A stretch of 64,000 bases of DNA from Dipteronia dyeriana (GCA_032871835.1 CM065295.1:21152501-21216500), one strand, 5' to 3'. Numbered from the stretch's first letter, positions 34,655 to 47,560 are shown. Notes: generated by a model not told the origin, from the sequence alone. A program made the numbers and translations.

Positions 34655-36700
34655 TGTTGGGGTTTATGCCCTAAAGATGTAATTTGTAAATGGATTTATG
34701 AAATAAATTAAAAGAAAAGTTCAATTCATTCTTGTTGTGTTGTTTATTTTATAACTTGTGCATATATTTAACATCCAAGATTGCCGGATGAAATTTCGAA
34801 CTATGTATATGAGTGTCATATAAGGATGGATACAGTAAGAGACGTGCAATTTAAAGAGTCCATAGATAGTAAATAAAATTGGGTAGTTTATTTGTGGTTA
34901 ATCTATAGTTACGGTCCATTTCGTAATGTACGATGATTCTATCCTGAATCATTCATATAAGATATGAGAATGGAGGCACCTTGTATGATGTGATCATATA
35001 AGACTGGGTCATGATCTATATCAATCTCTCGCCAAGATCCGTTTATCGATGAGATTCATATATATCAACTAATGATGGCTATATATGGGTGATCTTAATC
35101 CTGAGTGTCTTATCGACTCTTTCAGGTTAAATCGTGGTCTTTGATATACCATGGGTGAGGTCAGATGCATTTCCTGATCAATATACTCCGTATGTTGGGA
35201 TTGCGGTTTGGCTTGTGGCTGGAAATGTTTATACGCAATAGTGGAATCCACTCCTTCTTGTGAGAAATAGATGGTAGTTCCCTTAAGGGTTGGTTTGGGG
35301 CTTGGACAATATGAACGCTCTCCTAATTTCGTAAGGAAATATGATTTATTGTCCATTAGAGAATCAATGATAGTTAAAGGATAAATGTAATTAGAGGGGT
35401 ATAACGGACATTATGACCCAGCTCTAATTATGAACTGCTGTGGAGAATCATACCATATGTAATAGTTATATCGATGGACACCGAGTTGTATCGGTCTGTG
35501 TAAAAGCATCTACAGTTAAGAAAGTGCAGCTTCGGGTTTTTAGTGGAATAACACCGGAGTTAATAATCAAGGAATATTAATTAAAGAGTTTAATTAATGA
35601 TTCCAAGCATTATTGGAGCTCAAAATACTGTGGGTCCATAAGGTCCCCTTACTAGCCATATCGATTTAGGTAACAAGGGTCACGGTTAATTAATTAGATT
35701 GTCCAATTAATTGTGTTACAAAAGTGACACGTATATATTCGGGAATTAATTGAATAATGAGATTATTTAATTAATTAATGTTAATAGTTAAATTAATTAA
35801 ATAATTAGATTATTTAATTATATTGATAATTATGAATTATTAATTAACTATTAATTTGAGGGTGTTATTTGATATATAGATTTATGTGAAGATAAAATAA
35901 TATGATTTTTTTTTTACTAAATCATTTATCTAAGTATTTAAATTTAAGTTTAAATTTAAAATACTTATTATCACTTTTAATATATTAGATATATTTGAAA
36001 AGAATAATTAAAATACATATCAATTAATAACACAGGAGATTGTATTGGATGCAAATTGGTGTGTACACATAAAACAATAATCAAAAGAAGAATTTACATG
36101 TGATGCAAATACCTAATACACATAATATATATATATAAAACGCAAGAAGAGGCGGGGGAATAAGATAAATTTGTGAAAAATATATATATATATATATTTG
36201 ACTTGGTGCATGAAACAAGACGAAGAAAAAAAAACAAAAGCAAAAGGTGTTTTGTGTGCATACGTGCAGTGAATATATAAGAAAGTTTCATGTTTCACGA
36301 TTTTTAATATATATATATTTATATATATCTTGTTTCATGCTTTATGTGTTTTTGAAACACATAGAAGAAAGAGTTTCTTCAATTTTCTCTATATCCTTCA
36401 TTCAAGTTCTTGAGGCCGCGACCCACCCACAAACAGTTATCAATCCCAGGAGATAGCGAGGAAGATCGATTGGTTCAGACATGAGCTTATCATAAAGTGA
36501 AGGAGCCAGCCTCCAAACGTTGGTAAGATTTTCTTCTTCTGATAATATCAATTTCAAATTCATGTGTTCACATATTGTATGTATTAGTTTCGAAAAATAA
36601 TTATGATCCCAGATTCACTGGTCCTAGATACAGATTATGATCTGTATTAAAAAATTTAAAACCTAGTTCCGCTGCGTAACCGGTGAACGGGGTTCCAACA
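34655..36700 (+). repeat. Copia A 5' LTR, about 2.05 kb
   Basis: Starts TGTTGGGGTTTATGCCCTAA, a common copia LTR start, and ends GGTTCCAACA just before the primer site. Long for a copia LTR. It contains AT-rich blocks near 35740-36020 and two TA tracts near 36180 and 36310. No second copy is in the window, so the boundaries rest on the TG...CA ends and the primer site. Confidence 0.7.
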
Positions 36701-36702
36701 AT

Positions 36703-36716
36703 TGATATCAGAGCCT
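36703..36716 (+). other. Primer-binding site of copia A
   Basis: TGATATCAGAGCCT directly after the LTR end, one base from TGGTATCAGAGC, the complement of the initiator tRNA-Met 3' end used by most plant copia elements to prime minus-strand DNA. Confidence 0.75.
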
Positions 36717-38262
36717 GGTTATTGGTTATTTTTCTGAATAAGAAATTGTTTTCGATGCTCCTGTATGTATGATTGTGTAGGCACGATTTAAATTGACCAT
36801 ATGATGTTTTTGTATGTATATTATTATTTTTAATTTACAAAAACGTGATTGATCGTTAATTATATGGTACTGTGGATTTAGTGTTTATGGGTTGTATTAT
36901 TATTATTGTTGTTGTTTTTTTTTACTATTATTGTATTGTAAACAAAAATGTAACATATACTGAAGACCTGGAAAAATCGCGAAGAAGGATTCATGAGATG
37001 AATCGGAGTGACTTGAAGAGACTGGAAGATATCTGAAGTTACTAGAAGACCAAGGGATGCCTTGGGAAATTTTTATAATTTTAGATTCTAATTTTTTAGG
37101 TTAAATAATTCACAATACTCTGTCAATTCATGTATGCTTTATATTATCTGATGATAAAAGCATTGTCATGCATACGTATTTCATTTAGATTAGATGTGCC
37201 TACACAAATAGATTTGACATGTCATACATACATCATAGCCTGATATTTTATGTATTTTTTCAATGTGATTAAAATGGACAATATACATAATTGGCTATGA
37301 ATAATGAGATTAGTTTTTAATGGTTAGAAAACTTGGTAATTCTCATTAATATTAATCTAGTTATTAAAGAGTTTAATAAGTTAGATTCATAGGGTCATTT
37401 ATTATAATTATGATTAATATGATTAATTACCTAATAATAAATGAACCGAATAGAGTGTTAGAGTTTTAATAGTTAAAACTTGGTAAACACTAACATAATA
37501 ATCTGACCTTAGTAAATAGTTTACAAAAACTTAGATTATTTACTAATAGATTAGATTTTCAACTGTTAAAAATCATTAATAATTTATTAGTTAATTATAA
37601 TTTGTTTCTAACTTATTTAATGCGCTAGATAACTTGATTAAAGTTAGTCGTTTAATCCTGTAGAATCTAGGTGCATTAACGGTTAATAGAAAACTCTAAT
37701 TTTAAAATAGTGAGTGGGAGAGAGATATATGACATATATATCCCGCGGTCTCCATCATTAGTTCAACACCGTGAGATCCGAGTGGGGCATCGTGACGGTT
37801 TTGCTTTCGTCCTCCCTAAAGAGGGTTTCCACAAAGGTCAATATGAAGGTTGACTTCCTAACGGATAGAATTTCTGAGGGTATTTCGGGATTGACCGACT
37901 CTAAGGCGGCAATTCTTGAGTTAAGCTCGTGAGATCTGAAATGGTGGGTTACACTCATAAAGGTTTTGATTAAGTTTGTTAATTAAAAACCTGACCGAAT
38001 GAACGATGGTTGAATGATATGGAATACTAGTTATTCTAGAATATCATTTGATTGAGAATGTCTCGGTCTAACATGCAAAGACTTGACCGACCTTAAGGCG
38101 GCACTTCTTTGTGGTATGTTGGATTGTTGTGGTATAGTAACTAGTTTTAGGGTAGTTCTAGTTTATTAAACATGTGCATGCAACATGTTTAAATTTATGC
38201 CAAAACACTCGCACTTATTTTAAATAAATGACTGAATGAAGGTTTTATTTATTTCAGCAATA

Positions 38263-39054
38263 ATGTCTTCTGCATTACTTCAAATTCCCGCAAACGATAA
38301 ATTAACTGGTGATAACTACACTAAGTGGAAACTTAACATTAATGCAATATTGATCACCAAAGACCTCAAGTTTGTGCTTACAGAGGAATGTCCTCAAGTG
38401 TCTGTTGCCAATGCCACATGAACTGTTCGTGAGGCATACGAGCAATGGGTTTCATCTGATGAGAAGGCTCGAACATATCTGTTGAATTCTATGACAGACG
38501 TGCTTGACACAAAGAACGAAGCAATGACTTCATCATTTGAAATCATGGAGTCATTGTAAGCTATGTTCGGGCAGCCCTCCGAGTAAAAGCGACATGAAGC
38601 TGTTCGTTCCTCTATGCTCACTCGTATGAAGGAAGGTACGTTAGTTCAGGAATATGTTCTGAGCATGATGTTCTACTTCAACAAGACAGAAATTAATGGC
38701 GGGGCCATTGACGAACCCAGTCTAGTGAGCATTATACTGACGACTTTTCCGAAGAGTTTCGACCAGTTTAAGATCAACTACGGGGATGAACAAGTTAAGG
38801 CTCAATCTCACACAGTTGCTCAATGAGCTCACTACCTTTGAGTCCTTGACTAAGGACAACAAGGGTAAGACCGGTGAAACAAATGTTGTCGAACCATCTT
38901 CCTGCTCTAATAAAAAGAAGAGAAATAGGTCTGCTGGGAAGGCGAATGGTAAACCCAAACCTAAGAAAGCCCAAAGAAAGAAGAAGTTCAAGAAAGGTAA
39001 ATATGATTTACTTGTTCTTGAGTCATGTTTAGTGAAAGATGATTCTTCGCCCTA
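38263..39054 (+). pseudogene. Copia gag, degenerate
   Basis: Begins MSSALLQIPANDKLTGDNYT and continues KWKLNINAIL, the UBN2/DUF4219-type start of copia Gag. Later blocks include YEQWVSSDEKARTYLL and MLTRMKEGTLVQEYVL. In-frame stops lie at 38419, about 38557 and 38584, with a frameshift near 38800. A Lys-rich stretch follows, but the usual CCHC knuckle is not visible. Gag would form the virus-like particle. Confidence 0.75.
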
Positions 39055-40137
39055 GATAGTTGATTCAGGAGCCATTAACCATGTTTTTTTTCTTTACAAT
39101 GAATTGATTCTTGGACACAGCTATAGGAGCGAACCTTCTCAATGCGTGTGGGGTCAGGGGATGTCGTATCGACAAGAGCAGTGGGCGTAATTAGATTACA
39201 TTTTTGTAATAATTATATATTGTTTGGCAATGTATTATATATTCCTGGATTTACACGGAATTTGATTTCCGTTTCTAAGTTGTTAGAACAAAAATATTAT
39301 GTTTCTTTTAATAATAAGTATGTTATTATTGGAAAGAATGGTCTGGATATTTGTTCAGGAATTAATAAAAATAATTTGTATGTGTTAAGACCGTTAATAC
39401 ATACCACACTACTCAACACCGAAATGTTTAAGGTTGAAAAACCAAAAACTAAACGAAGTAAGATTTCTCCAGATAATGACACGTATCTCTGACATCTAAG
39501 GCTTGGTCATATCAACCTTGACCGGATAGACAGACTAGTAAAATCGAACCTTTAAGTGAGTTAAAGGTTGTCACCTTATCTGTCTGTGAATCTTGTCTGG
39601 AAGGTAAGATGACTAATAGACCTTTTACTGGAAAAGAGCTTAGAGCTAAAGAACCGCTAGAGCTAAAGAACCGCTAGAGCTTATACATACAGACGTCTAT
39701 GGACCGATGAATGTTAAAGTCAGGGGTGGTTATGAGTATTATGTCACTTTATAGATGACTAATCAAGATACAGATACGTCTACCTGATGCAACGAAAGTT
39801 GGAAACATTTGAAAAGTTCAAAGAATTCCGAGTTGAAATTGAGAATCAGTTAAGTAGGACTATTAAGTCACTACAATCGGATCGTGGAGGTGAGTACCTT
39901 GACCAAGAGTTTGAAGACTTCATGGTTGAGCATGGGATAGTTTCCCAACTCACAGCTCCCGGTACACCTCAACAAAATGGTGTAGCGGAGAGGAGAAATA
40001 GAAGCCTAATGGAAATAGTGAGATCTATGATTAGTTTCTCATCATTACCAAATTCCTTCTAGGGATATGCGTTACAAACAACAGCATGCATTTTGAATGT
40101 AGTGCCATCCAAATCTGTTCCTAAGACTCCTCTAGAG
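39055..40137 (+). pseudogene. Copia protease, GAG-pre-integrase and integrase, degenerate
   Basis: Protease motif VDSGAINHV near 39060 (D-S-G active site), then GNVLYIPGFTRNLISVSKLL (39220-39280), typical of the protease-integrase linker. The pre-integrase zinc region follows (HLRLGHINLDRI near 39500, then CESC-type cysteines). The integrase core shows SDRGGEYLDQEF and PGTPQQNGVAERRN (39880-39990), carrying the second Asp and the Glu of the DDE triad. Many stops are present. The reading ends at 40137 where an unrelated G-rich sequence begins. Confidence 0.8.
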
Positions 40138-40500
40138 TAGGGGGAGGTATATCCATCCCCATTCCCAGTTCCCTATTTTTCCAGTTTTTCTCCTTTTTTT
40201 TCGTTTTTCCATTTTTCTCGGGTCTCCATTTATACAAAATAAAATTCATTAATACAGTAAAAAGAGTAAATGTGTATATATACTTTGGGATTCAAAGAAT
40301 AAAAAAATATTAAAAAATATATTATAATTATATTTATATGTGTTTTTTGGGGGGGGGGGGGGGGGGGGGGGGGCAAAATGGGGATGATTTTCATCCCCAC
40401 CCATTTCCCCATTTTTCCTAAAAAAAATAATCCCTAAATGGGGATGAGGACGTGGAAAATTGGGACTCCAGAGAAAAATGTGCATTTCTAGTGGTGGTTT
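40138..40500. other. Insertion with GGGGATG-type ends and poly(G)
   Basis: Interrupts the copia A integrase. Begins GGGGGAGGTATATCCATCCCC and has, toward the other end, GATTTTCATCCCCACCCATTTCC and GGGGATGAGGACG. The GGGGATG iterations on both sides suggest a hAT-like non-autonomous element, but clean ends and a duplication were not found. Contains the G run at 40349-40373. Confidence 0.4.
40349..40373 (+). repeat. Homopolymer G run, 25 nt
   Basis: Twenty-five consecutive G immediately after a T6 stretch in otherwise AT-rich DNA. Able to form G-quadruplex structure. Length may be imprecise, since sequencing of such runs is error-prone. Confidence 0.9.
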
Positions 40501-41199
40501 TACTGTGTTAGTTGTTGAGTGTCATTTTATTTTATTTTTTATTAGAATGATATTTTTATAATTTTTTATAAATAAATAGAAATCTATTAAATTTTACTAT
40601 TAATGTGAATAGTTTAATTTTAAAATGAGTTTTAGCAAAATATAATAATTTGTTACAATTGATAATATGACAGATAACTAAAATCAATGATTATAAAATA
40701 TTCAATTCATTTGTAGACCCGGTAAAAGAATCCATGTCATTCCGATTTCTTTAAGTATTCAATATAAAACCGAGGAAGTATGTTCATACTTGCGTGTTTC
40801 AACACAAAATGACGATGTCCTGATGAGTTTTTACTTTTCTACATAAATAATGTTTGTTTCAAGCAACTTAAACATGAAGATTTAAAGAAACAAAACCCCA
40901 ACAAGTAAAAGGATCAAATTCTGCACAACCAACAGCAAAACAAATGCGAAATGGGTTGCAAACTTGTTTTTGGGTCACTTGGATCACCCAAAACGAGTCT
41001 GACTTTGCAGACTCATAACTTTTACATACAGGTTTAGAATCGCTATTATAATATGTTTTCGAAAAACCCAAGACGAACTCTATGATTTATCACCGGAACT
41101 ACAATTCTTGTGACGAGGTCTGCAGAAGGTCAAAAAAAGGCCGTTTAGTTGGTTGCTCGGAGACTTTAAGTTCTTACGCAACAATTTAGTATTTTTCCT
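40501..41199. other. Non-coding spacer
   Basis: AT-rich, no open frame of note and no recognised element. Confidence 0.5.
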
Positions 41200-42850
41200 T
41201 TTTAATTAGGATTTGTTTTCAGTTTTTTAGATAGGATTCTTTTCCTGATTTTGTTTAGCAAATTAGAAATCTATGAGATCTCGATTCCTTGTGGAGTTCG
41301 AGTTGTTTCTTTTCCTATATAAGTTGATTGTATTAGGTTTTGAAAAATTAGCTTTTATGAATAAAATTATTTGAGTTTCTCTCAACCTTTTACTCTTTTT
41401 TTTCTTTCTTGTATTCAGTAAAATTAATAGGGAACAAAGAACACTTATTGTTCGAATTTGTGTGATTGTCTTTCTGCTCAAAGTTTATGTCTGCATCAGT
41501 TTGTTATCAGATTATGGTTAAAATTTCATCGTCGTGCCACCAAGAAGACGTCCGAATTTTCAAAACGCTCGTAAAGCCCCAGTTGACGAAGTTTATGAAT
41601 TTCACGAGATCAAAAAACTATGGCATCATATGGAGCGTTGACGCAGCAGTTGGTTACCATGGCGCCACATCAACATTAAGAGGCTCCAAATCTGTCGATT
41701 GCGAATGAGGAATCTGTTGATGATGATAATACGTTTGCCCCTCTTCAACCGAGGTAAAGAAGACCAGCGGTTGATGATTCAAGGCAATGCGAGTCATGCT
41801 TCTAGGTTGTCATTCTCGAGTTTCATGGGGGTTTGTAACCAGAGGAGTATTTTGACTGAATCGCTATGGTAAAAGAAGTTCTGGAGTTTAAACAAGTCCT
41901 AAAAAACAGACGTGTTTCGCTAACTGCAGCAAGCCTTAGAGGACAGGCTGGGGCTTGGTGGCAACAATTGAAACTGACCGGAAACATGCAAGGAAAACCC
42001 AAGATCGTTGCCTGAGAGAAGATGAAGAAACAAATGCGAGCGATCTTTTTGCTGTATAATTATGATCGATTTATGTTCCAATGGTTACAGAATCTAAAGC
42101 AGGGAAACCGGTCAATAGATGACTATACGGTGGAGTTTAACTAGTTGATTTCAAGGAATGCCATTGTGGACACGGATGATCTGTGAGTTTTGCAATACAT
42201 TGACGGAATACAGACTCAGTTTCAAAATGTTTTCAACTTGTTTGTTTGGTAACCATGTTCGAAGATTACTAGAGGTAGTACAACTAAAGAAACAGTTCAC
42301 GTCAAAGAGTACAAGTGGGGTAAGTCGGGTCAAAATAGTAGCAGTGATCGTGCAACAATTACTTCATCCACAAGCATTAAATTAGTTGTACCACCATCGA
42401 CAGGGGCATCGACTACGCGTCCACGTTGTTTTAATTTTGGAGAACCTGGGCACAGGTTTGTAGACTGCAAGAAAAGGAAAAAAAAGGACTTTTTACGGAG
42501 TTTGAAGATGTGCATGAGAAGTTCAATGATCTTGATACCGATCTAGTTTTTTATGAAGCTGGGGTGACATGGGAGGAGCGACTGAAGGGTGACTGTGGGC
42601 CTTTACTGGTTGTCCGACGTAGTTGTCTCGTTCTCCGCAACATTGATGATGATTGACTGCGTACTAATGTGTTCCAATCGACCTGTACAATCAGTGGAAA
42701 AGTCTATAGGTTTATTGTCGACTTGGGGAGTTTCGAGAACATAATTTCTGAGGAGGTGGTTCAAAAATTGCAATTGGAAACCAATACTCGTCTGCATCCG
42801 TACAAGTTGACATGGTCAATAAATAGAATGACGTGACGGTGACTCAGAAA
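41200..42850 (+). pseudogene. Ty3/gypsy fragment: LTR tail, gag and protease remnants
   Basis: 41310-41420 looks like an LTR end (CTATATAAG, then GAATAAAATT). A possible primer site, GTTATCAGATTATGG, lies near 41503. Gag similarity follows in broken frames: WWQQLKLT, then MKKQMRAIFLLYNYDR, then LQNLKQGNRSIDDYTVEF (41950-42140). A knuckle remnant CFNFGEPGHRFVDC is at about 42425-42467. The protease region contains FIVDLGSFENIISEEVVQKL (42710-42775), with D-L-G in place of D-S/T-G. Nothing of RT follows; hAT-type sequence on the other strand begins at about 42866. Confidence 0.7.
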
Positions 42851-42865
42851 AGCCATGTGCTATTG

Positions 42866-44519
42866 TTATTCTTGCATGCTTTTTGAGCCGTTACGTTTCC
42901 AAAAGCACCCTTTTTTGACATACTTCGCCAAGTATTTCATTAAGATGTTTGTTTGCTTGTCAATGTCATCGGGAAAGAACATCTCCAAAAAATTACATAC
43001 CGCACCCAATATAGCACCCTCTTTCGCAATCCAAGGATCTTTATGGCAATATAAGGGATTTAAGAGATAGGTCGTCATATGTAATGGACTATCGAGCTGA
43101 TCTTTGGCTTTACTATCACTATCAATAATGTCAATGATTGGCCGATAAGTATTCTCATTATTTTTTAAGGCCACATTTATCTCTTCTTGTGCTTTTATGA
43201 GCTCCGTATATAAAAAACTCATTGATGACTTTCTATGCCCATCAACTAGCCGAAACATCTTCACCAAATAAGCAAATACCTTCAAGCACAGGTAGGCCGC
43301 ATTCCCCTTAGCGGACTTCAACCATTTGCACTCTTCTCATTCCGTGCTAGTAAACATTGCCCTTAAAAACTTTGCAATGTTAGGAAACTCGAGGCAAACC
43401 TAGTGACTCTCGGCCTAATTATTTCCTTCCTTTTTGTGTAAGACCTCATCAACCACGAGGTTTTGTGATGTGAATAAATACATATCGTGAAAGTTTTGAC
43501 ATTATCAAGGGTTCTTTTTTAACCTTAGTAATTTTTCAATACCTTCAAGCATGAGGTTGATGGTGTAAGTAGCATATGATGACCAAAATATGTTAGGCAT
43601 CTTCTCCTTTAATATCTTTATCGTGACCATATTGTTAGAGCATTGTCGATCACTACTTAAACAACATTTTGTAGCCCAACTTGTTCAATGCATTTGAACA
43701 CATACTCAAAAATGTGTTCCCCGATATGTGCCTTATCAACGTTTTCCTTGGAAGATGGAAAGTGATTCTTTCCCAGCAATTCACACATAATTTCATAATG
43801 CTCCTCATTTTCCTATAAGTCCAAGCATCTGTTATAATCAAACATTCAGTCAATTTATACTCTTATTTTTGTTTTTTTAGGGCCTCTTTGGTACTGTCAA
43901 ACTCTTCCTTGAACAATGGTCCACTCAATTGGTATAGACTTAGTTGTCTATATCTCCGTCCAAATAGACTAACTACCTCCATCATTGTAGTGAAAACTAT
44001 GTTTCTGAATAGCATTGAAAAGAATGTCCGCTTCATACACCCACCTAGGCACATAATGTTTTCTCTCATTTAAAAGTACATCATTAATATGTTATTGGCA
44101 ACGAGACTTACTAACACTTATCGAAGTGTCATTGTCGATTTTTCAAGAAAGTGTAACCTTTCAACTTCATCTTCTTCCCCAATCCCGAAAATATCAACTT
44201 TTGTTCTAATCTCATGGTCTTCCTTATTTTTATTTTTCTTCTTAATTCTTACTTCTTGTATCTTCGATGGTTTTTTTACATCTATCTTTATCCTCTTTCG
44301 TTGACTTTAGACATTTAGAAACATATCCTACTATGCAGTCAATATGTTGTTTCAACCAAATAACTAATATACTACCCCAAAATACTTATTTGAACACAAA
44401 TTACACTTAACTCTATCAAAATTGGAGGGATCAAACAACTTCTCATACTCCCATCTAATATGATCCGATTTACGTTTCAGAATAAATTCATTAGAGGTCG
44501 TGTTGTCTTCTGAAGTCAT
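42866..44519 (-). pseudogene. hAT-type transposase (BED finger plus DUF659), degenerate
   Basis: The minus-strand ATG at 44519 begins a BED-like zinc finger, with HIRWEYEKLFDPSN followed by VKCNLCSNKYFG (44440-44360). A DUF659-type catalytic region lies at 43853-43653 (CLIITDAWTYRKMRSIM). The C-terminal part at 43321-42866 includes LKVFAYLVKMFRLVDG and PLHMTTYLLNPLYC, before the usual dimerisation domain. Stops and frameshifts are frequent. No TIR or 8-bp duplication was found. hAT transposases cut and paste elements and leave 8-bp duplications, as seen at 22616 and 49137, but a link to those is not shown. Confidence 0.7.
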
Positions 44520-44761
44520 TTCCTAAGTCCTAAACACAACCACAATTCAACATACTAATAAATGATAATATTAGTCTAATTACTAATAAGTATTTAGTAT
44601 TTAGTCCAACATAAATAAAATCTAAAATAATCAATTAAACTAATCTGAATTTCAAAAACTGATTTTATTTGTACTGCTGACATTCAATGTGTAATAATGA
44701 CATTCAATTTGTATTGGTATACTACTAATTTTATTTACATTCAATGTGTATTGGACCATTA

Positions 44762-45729
44762 GGGTGTGTTTGTTGGCCAGGATTCTACTGTTTTTAGTCT
44801 AATCCCATGTTTGGTGATGTTTGACAACCAGTATTATTTTTAGTCCATAGATTTTTTTATCCCATCAGAAGGGGATAAAATAATCCCCTCCAAATCAATG
44901 AGATTATTTTTATCCTCTTCAAGTTTAACCGTTGTTCTTCTTCGATCAATTAAAACAAACCCAAAAAAAATAATTTCAGACAAACACAAATACATCAATC
45001 TTCCATCTGTTTCTAAAAAACAATTGATTTTTCATATTGGTCATATTAACATTTGTTTTTCACCATAACAAAAAATTATTACAATAAATAAAGAAAAAGA
45101 AATAAGTAATCTAAGATGAGAAAAACCCAGATGAACACAGACCACCACCGGTCGCCGAACGCCCCTCACTACAGTTTCTCCGATTGTCGTTGCGACCACC
45201 ATCTCTGACACATAATGGTTCGATCTTCTCTCACCATAGTAGATCTGAAATTTTTTTCCACCATTGTTGAAACAGAAAAAAGAGAGAGAGATGGAAAAGA
45301 GATGAGAGAAGAGAAAAAGAGAAGATTTGAATTTTGTTCCCAACACGTGGTAACAGAGAGAGGAGAGAAAGAGAAAAGAGGAGAAAGAAATGTATAATCT
45401 GAGATAAAAGAGAGAAAGAGATGGGATGAGAGAGAAGGGAAATATCTAATTTTTTGTGTGGTTTGGACTTGGTAACAGGAAAAGAAGAGAAATAGATGAA
45501 GGTGAGAGAATGAAAAAGATTCTCATGTTTTTTAAAACAATTTTTAATTTTTACCAATTATTACTTCATTATTTCCTCCAATCCCATTACATACCAAACA
45601 CAAGATAGCATTATTTTTAATCCAATCTCATGTTGCACCAAACGTGGGAACACACTATAATTAATCCAATCCAAACTAATTTCATCTCTTAAAAATAGTT
45701 CAATCTTATCCCGCGCACCAAACACACCC
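44762..45729. mobile_element. PIF/Harbinger (Tourist)-like element, 0.97 kb
   Basis: Ends GGGTGTGTTTG...CAAACACACCC are perfect inverted repeats, with ATTTTTAGTC/AATCCAATC-type subterminal sequence on both sides. Flanks are TTA on the left and TTG on the right, so the duplication has probably mutated. The core is GA/CT-rich and has no transposase. Confidence 0.75.
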
Positions 45730-46418
45730 TTGGTGTTGACACTTGACACACATGTTTGCTAAAAAAAAAAGTCAAGAATAAAGTGTAAATTGGTATGGTC
45801 ATATTCAAACCATTTAGGTAACCACAAGTTACTAGAGTCAACTTCTTTGGTTATAACAAAACTTAAAAAGCCCCTAAATTTAAGGGTATTATCATTTTGG
45901 TTTCTATATTTTCGTGAGTTGTCTTTCCATTTTTCATTGACGTGATCCTTATATTTTAAAAAACCCATCAATTTGATTATTCTGATCAGATTTTTAACGG
46001 TCAACCCTAATAGAAAGAGTAAATTGGCCATTTTACCCTTAAATTAAAACAAATGATTTAAAAATACTATTTTACCCTCTAACTTTGTCAATTTTTACAA
46101 TTTAGCCTAACTTGTAATCTAATCATAATATGACATGTATCATCAAATTTTAAAAATAAAAAATGGTTAAAATAATAATGAAAATCTAAGATTTTTTTAT
46201 AAAGAAATGAAAAAAATAGAGAGAATAATAAAAATTAAAAACAAAATTCAGTTTAAAATTAATTTAACATCTAATCTTAATTTTAAAAAAAATGTAATCT
46301 TCATTTTTTTAAATAAAAAATTATTATTATTTCAAAAGGTAATAATACATTTTTTTAGAAAATCATTATTTCAAAGATCTAGAAAGATTTTTGGATCTAG
46401 AAACCAAAATCTATAAAA

Positions 46419-46678
46419 TAAGGGGTTTTTACAATTTGGTCATAATGTAATTAGGAAACATCACTTTTTTACTTCTTAATTCAAATTTCATCAATTTGGT
46501 CCTTACATAATTGAAAATCAATCGAATTAGTCTTACCGTTAGTCAAAGTTTTGACTAACTATATGACTAATTTGATTGATTTTCAATTATGTAAAGACCA
46601 AATTGATGAAATTTGAATTAAGAAGTAAAAAATTGAAGTTTTCCAATTAGATTGAGTCCAAATTGTAAAAACCCCTTA
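46419..46678. mobile_element. Fold-back MITE, 260 bp
   Basis: Two arms of about 110 bp are near-perfect inverted repeats, starting GGGGTTTTTACAATTTGG and including AATTCAAATTTCATCAATTT and AATTGAAAATCAATC on both sides. The loop is short (around TTAGTCAAAG). A strong hairpin would form in RNA or single-stranded DNA. Confidence 0.85.
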
Positions 46679-46789
46679 TTATTATATGTTATATGAAGAA
46701 TTTTTTATTTTATATTTTTAAAATAATATAATTTATTACATGCCATATATTGCTACCGTAGCAAAAGTAGCTATTTTTATTATATATAA

Positions 46790-47158
46790 TTATTTAATAA
46801 ATATTATTATTATATGTTATATTGTATAATAGATATATTAGAATATGAGATTTGTTTAAAAAATATATATATGATTATTATGATATATATGCTTATTATT
46901 AATGGTATCATTTAATATGTATATTGATGACTTTATGAACTTCAGAAGTTGTTACTATTATATATCAGAAACTGGAAATATATGATTATTATTATATTTT
47001 TTAATAAATATTATTATTATTATTATATGTTATATTGTATAATTTGATATATTAGAATATGGGAAATTCAAAAAATAATATGATTATTATTATATATATG
47101 ATTAATATTAATACTATCATTTAATGCGTATATTGATGACTTTGTGAACCCAGACTAT

Positions 47159-47195
<37 letters not shown>

Positions 47196-47400
47196 TAAAT
47201 TAGAAATATATTATTATTATTATTATTACTATATATATATAATAAATATTATTGGTATTTTACGTTATTTTGTATAATTAGATATATTAGAATATGGAAA
47301 AAAAATATATTAAGAATATAGTATCATTTATTGTATACCATGTGTTGCACCCACAACAAAAGTAACTACTTTTATGTTACACGATTTTTTTTAAATATAG
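46790..47400. repeat. AT-rich tandem repeat, three degenerate units of about 230 bp
   Basis: The block TGTTATATTGTATAAT...GATATATTAGAATATGG occurs at about 46817, 47030 and 47262 (the last as ACGTTATTTTGTATAAT), and the block ATCATTTAAT...GTATATTGATGACTTT occurs at about 46908 and 47118. ATT and AT microsatellites lie between. Confidence 0.7.
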
Positions 47401-47425
47401 TATCAGTTAATGTGTGTATATCTAA

Positions 47426-47560
47426 CAATAACAGGTTTTTACAATTTGTCCAAATCTAATTGGGAAACATCATTTTTTTCCTCCTTAATTCAAATTTCAT
47501 CAATTTGGTCTTTATATAATTAAAAATCAATCAAAATAGTCCTACTGTTAGTCAAAGTGA
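47426..47560. repeat. Half copy of the fold-back MITE
   Basis: GGTTTTTACAATTTGTCC through AATTAAAAATCAATC matches one arm of the 46419-46678 element; the second arm is absent. Confidence 0.75.

Larger units (their letters stand above)
34655..40137 (+). mobile_element. Ty1/copia element A, 5' part only
   Basis: 5' LTR (34655-36700), tRNA-Met-type primer site, gag (38263-39054), protease, GAG-pre-integrase and integrase remnants (39055-40137). Sequence then changes abruptly to a G-rich insert, and no reverse transcriptase or 3' LTR of the same type follows. The long leader (36717-38262) is non-coding. Stops and frameshifts in every domain show it is old. Confidence 0.8.

Noticed and set aside
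40230..40485. Minus-strand frames with a proline run
   Set aside because: Translation of the poly(G) tract; low-complexity and not a protein.
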